A stretch of DNA of 64,000 nt from the NCBI RefSeq assembly GCF_900021165.1, contig NZ_FCOQ01000009.1, forward strand, positions 371,409 through 435,408. The letters run 5' to 3'. Made by a program: the position numbers and the translations under genes. Every line of letters starts with the position of its first letter. Position 1 is the first letter of the stretch. The stretch is from Paenibacillus phocaeensis. Its GTDB lineage: Bacteria > Bacillota > Bacilli > Paenibacillales > Paenibacillaceae. Under the pieces are notes generated by a model. That model was not told the DNA's origin, made no database searches, and saw only the letters and a list, made by a program, of their open reading frames with translations. Of this stretch, positions 61,681 through 64,000 are shown piece by piece.

Positions 61681-63474
61681 ATGAGAATCCGCCTTAACTT
61701 CAAGCATGTGTCCCTGCGCAAGAAACTGATTCTTACTTCAATCGCTTGCCTTGTGCTGCCTGCGATCGGTATGCTTTACACGACCAGCGTGTATTCCAAA
61801 ATCATCATCCGAGAGCATACGCTCGGAAAAGCGAAGCAGTCGCTTATGATTGTACAGTCTCAAATGGAAGCCATCTTGGAGGAAATCGTTTCGATATCGA
61901 ATTTCGTCCAATTCGACCCGGAAATTAAAACTCTCTTGGAAGAGGCGAAGGAAAGTCCGGTGGCCGCGAGGCAACTGACGACCCGGTTGGAGCAAATCAC
62001 CGGGGAGAAGCAGGACCTGCGTTTGACCTTGCTGACGAGGGACGGCCGGGCGTATTCCGATTATTCGTTCTATGACTTTGAACCGCAGCTTTTTTTCCGG
62101 CAGGACTGGTTTACACGCGCGGAGCACCTGACGGCTTACGAGACGTTGTTCTTGGGCGGACTCGATAACTATCTACCTCCGTTGTACCCTAAACAACAGT
62201 ATGTATATCTGACTGCGCGAGCCTTGACCGAGACCGTCAATAAACCGCCGTTTGCTTATCTCATAGTCAGCCGTACAGAAGACACCATCCGCGAGCTATT
62301 TGCCGGCATGGAGGAGGACGTATTCCTGCTGGACGAAAACAACAAGATCCTCTCGAATCGCAACCCCGGTTTGATCGGAAGCCAGTTTGAGAGCGTTCTG
62401 CCGCTGGAGGTCCCTGCTGCGCCGGAGATCATCCAAACGGACGGGGAGAATCGGCTGTTTCTGTCACTCCCGCTGCGTTTTGCGGGATGGAAGCTGGTGA
62501 GCGTAGCTCCATACGAGCAGCTTACGGGAAAATTGAACGGGATGTATCGAACGATGCTGATCCTGCAAGCCATGTTCGCCATCGGCTTCTTACTCGCCCT
62601 CACCTATTTATTGCGACACTTCACCAAGCCGGTTGTGGCGCTCGGAGAAACGGCGAAGAAAGTGGAGTCCGGAGATTTGAGCGTACGTTCCAACATTCGC
62701 GGACCGGATGAAATCGGCCAGCTTGGCCGTTCGTTTGACTTTATGCTCGATCGCATTCAGCAGATTTTGGCACAGGTGAAGATGGAGCAGGAATTGAAGC
62801 GGCAAGCGGAAATGGCGATGCTGCAGGCGCAAGTTCATCCGCATTTTCTATTTAACGTCCTGAACTCGATCCGCTTAAAATTGTTGATGAAAGGCGATGA
62901 AGAAACCGCCATCGTCGTCGGTTCGCTATCTTCGCTGCTGCGGACCAGCTTATCCAAACAGGATGAAATTGCCCTTCTCTATGCCGAGATTGAAACGGCA
63001 AAACAATACACGGACTTAATGAAATTCACCACGCGCTTTCCGATCGAGACCCGTTGGGAAATTCAGGCGGACCCGTTTGCCGCCAGCGTTCCCCGCTTTA
63101 TTTTACAGCCGATTATTGAAAACGCTTATAAACACGGCTTTTCCCGAAGCGGCGGGAGAATCCTGGTCAAGGTACTAAGAACCGGATCCTCTTTAAAAAT
63201 AACGGTTGAAGATGACGGCCAGGGAATGACTCCCGAGACGCTTGAGAACATAAAAAAACACCTGAACTACCAAAAGCGGGAGCTCATCGAGCAAATGGCC
63301 GTGGGCGAACGGATCCCACCAACCGGAATCGGGCTATTTAATGTTTACAGCCGTTTGAAACTGCTGTACGGGGAGCAGTTTGATATGGACATTCAAAGCG
63401 AATACGGCCGGCACACCCGCGTGGAGCTCCTGTTGCCGCTCGAGATACGCAAGGAGGAGGATCCTCATGTTTAA
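61681..63474 (+). CDS. Sensor histidine kinase, YesM type (glucuronide locus)
   Basis: A 597-residue membrane kinase: helix one (LILTSIACLVLPAIGMLYTT), extracellular sensor, helix two near residue 290 (MLILQAMFAIGFLLALTYLL), HAMP (GPDEIGQLGRSFDFM), phospho-acceptor H in AQVHPHFLFNVLNSI, HATPase motifs VEDDGQGM and PPTGIGLFNVYSRL. GAGGTG lies about 11 bases before the ATG. It overlaps the response regulator by eight bases and is divergent from the importer and beta-glucuronidase genes it presumably helps induce. Confidence 0.92.
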   Translation: MRIRLNFKHVSLRKKLILTSIACLVLPAIGMLYTTSVYSKIIIREHTLGKAKQSLMIVQSQMEAILEEIVSISNFVQFDPEIKTLLEEAKESPVAARQLTTRLEQITGEKQDLRLTLLTRDGRAYSDYSFYDFEPQLFFRQDWFTRAEHLTAYETLFLGGLDNYLPPLYPKQQYVYLTARALTETVNKPPFAYLIVSRTEDTIRELFAGMEEDVFLLDENNKILSNRNPGLIGSQFESVLPLEVPAAPEIIQTDGENRLFLSLPLRFAGWKLVSVAPYEQLTGKLNGMYRTMLILQAMFAIGFLLALTYLLRHFTKPVVALGETAKKVESGDLSVRSNIRGPDEIGQLGRSFDFMLDRIQQILAQVKMEQELKRQAEMAMLQAQVHPHFLFNVLNSIRLKLLMKGDEETAIVVGSLSSLLRTSLSKQDEIALLYAEIETAKQYTDLMKFTTRFPIETRWEIQADPFAASVPRFILQPIIENAYKHGFSRSGGRILVKVLRTGSSLKITVEDDGQGMTPETLENIKKHLNYQKRELIEQMAVGERIPPTGIGLFNVYSRLKLLYGEQFDMDIQSEYGRHTRVELLLPLEIRKEEDPHV

Positions 63475-64000
63475 AGTTCTCATCGCCGACGATCATTACA
63501 CGGTATTGGAATTTTTAAGTGCCGGCATTCCCTGGCCGAAGCTGGGCCTGGAGTTGGCCGCCGTTTGTTCCGATGGCGGCGAAGCCTGGGAGGCTTGTCA
63601 GATCCATCGTCCCGACATTCTCGTAACGGATATCGGAATGCCCGTGATGGACGGATTGGAATTAATCGGCAAAGCGCGCGCGGTCAACCCCCGGCTGAAG
63701 ACGGTGATCTTGTCGTGCCACGAGGATTTTCACTATGCGCAGGCAGCGGTCAAGCTTAATGTGTACGATTATATATTGAAGGAAAGTCTTCAGATCGACC
63801 AGATTGCTTCCGTACTGAGCCGGTTATCGAACCAATTGATCGAAGAGGACAAGCTGGAAACCGACCGAAATCAACTCCAAAACGTCATTCAACAAAATCT
63901 TTCCGCAATCCGGTCCCGGTTTATCCGCAAGTTTCTGGAACAACCGGTTTGGAACGAAACGGAATGGGAGAACGAATTTCAAAATTTCGGAATCCTTCTC
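63467..64000 (+). CDS. Two-component response regulator, YesN type (runs off right edge)
   Basis: The first 178 codons are present. The receiver domain shows the acidic pair in VLIADDH, phospho-acceptor D55 in ILVTDIGMP and the lysine in YILKES; the following linker (FIRKFLEQPVWNETEWENEF) is typical of YesN proteins, whose AraC domain would lie beyond the window. AAGGAGGAGG precedes the ATG inside the kinase gene, and the genes overlap by eight bases, so they are co-translated. Confidence 0.9.
   Translation, partial: MFKVLIADDHYTVLEFLSAGIPWPKLGLELAAVCSDGGEAWEACQIHRPDILVTDIGMPVMDGLELIGKARAVNPRLKTVILSCHEDFHYAQAAVKLNVYDYILKESLQIDQIASVLSRLSNQLIEEDKLETDRNQLQNVIQQNLSAIRSRFIRKFLEQPVWNETEWENEFQNFGILL

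Overview
The window looks like chromosomal DNA from a Paenibacillus-type soil Firmicute (order Bacillales). The reasons are GGAGG-type ribosome sites before nearly every gene, occasional TTG and GTG starts, two very large enzymes anchored by three SLH repeats, and repeated YesM/YesN-type regulators beside sugar importers without ATPases. This is inference from gene content; no rRNA, tRNA, CRISPR array or replication origin was seen.

Layout. 1-8 kb: a GH42 beta-galactosidase (cut by the window edge) and a binding protein, two permeases, response regulator and histidine kinase, all on the minus strand. 8-10.2 kb: a 57-residue HNH-repeat protein, a PlsY-like acyltransferase and a CrtQ-like glycosyltransferase. 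10.2-18 kb: a GH130 mannoside-phosphorylase locus with its own importer and a divergent membrane-bound AraC regulator. 18.2-24.7 kb: one 2140-residue S-layer-anchored protein joining an endonuclease/exonuclease/phosphatase (EEP) domain to a divergent PL8 lyase. 24.8-29.3 kb: housekeeping and stress genes (DUF554, RlmA-type methyltransferase, ArsR + Old Yellow Enzyme, TetR). 29.3-31.1 kb: an IS1182-like element with a frameshifted transposase. 31.1-41.2 kb: two Gfo/Idh/MocA oxidoreductases, one permease pair, two paralogous binding proteins and an AraC sensor-regulator. 41.4-56.3 kb: an alpha-glucoside locus (S-layer-anchored six-hairpin-type enzyme, binding protein, YesN/YesM pair, beta-phosphoglucomutase, GH65 phosphorylase, permeases). 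56.4-64 kb: a beta-glucuronidase locus with importer and a divergent YesM/YesN pair cut by the right edge.

How it works together. Five sugar-import modules (ten permeases, six lipoprotein binding proteins) each sit with one intracellular glycosidase, phosphorylase or oxidoreductase set and one extracytoplasmic-sensing AraC-type regulator. None carries an ATPase gene, so a shared MsmX-type ATPase elsewhere is expected. The clearest regulatory signal is at the alpha-glucoside locus: two promoters 8.5 kb apart share the same pair of 14-bp direct repeats at exactly 20-bp spacing, abutting a -35 box, a 17-bp spacer and a -10 box. A related arrangement, three half-sites at exactly 21-bp intervals, precedes the oxidoreductase-locus permeases. 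Start codons were moved from the longest reading frame wherever a ribosome site supported a shorter protein.
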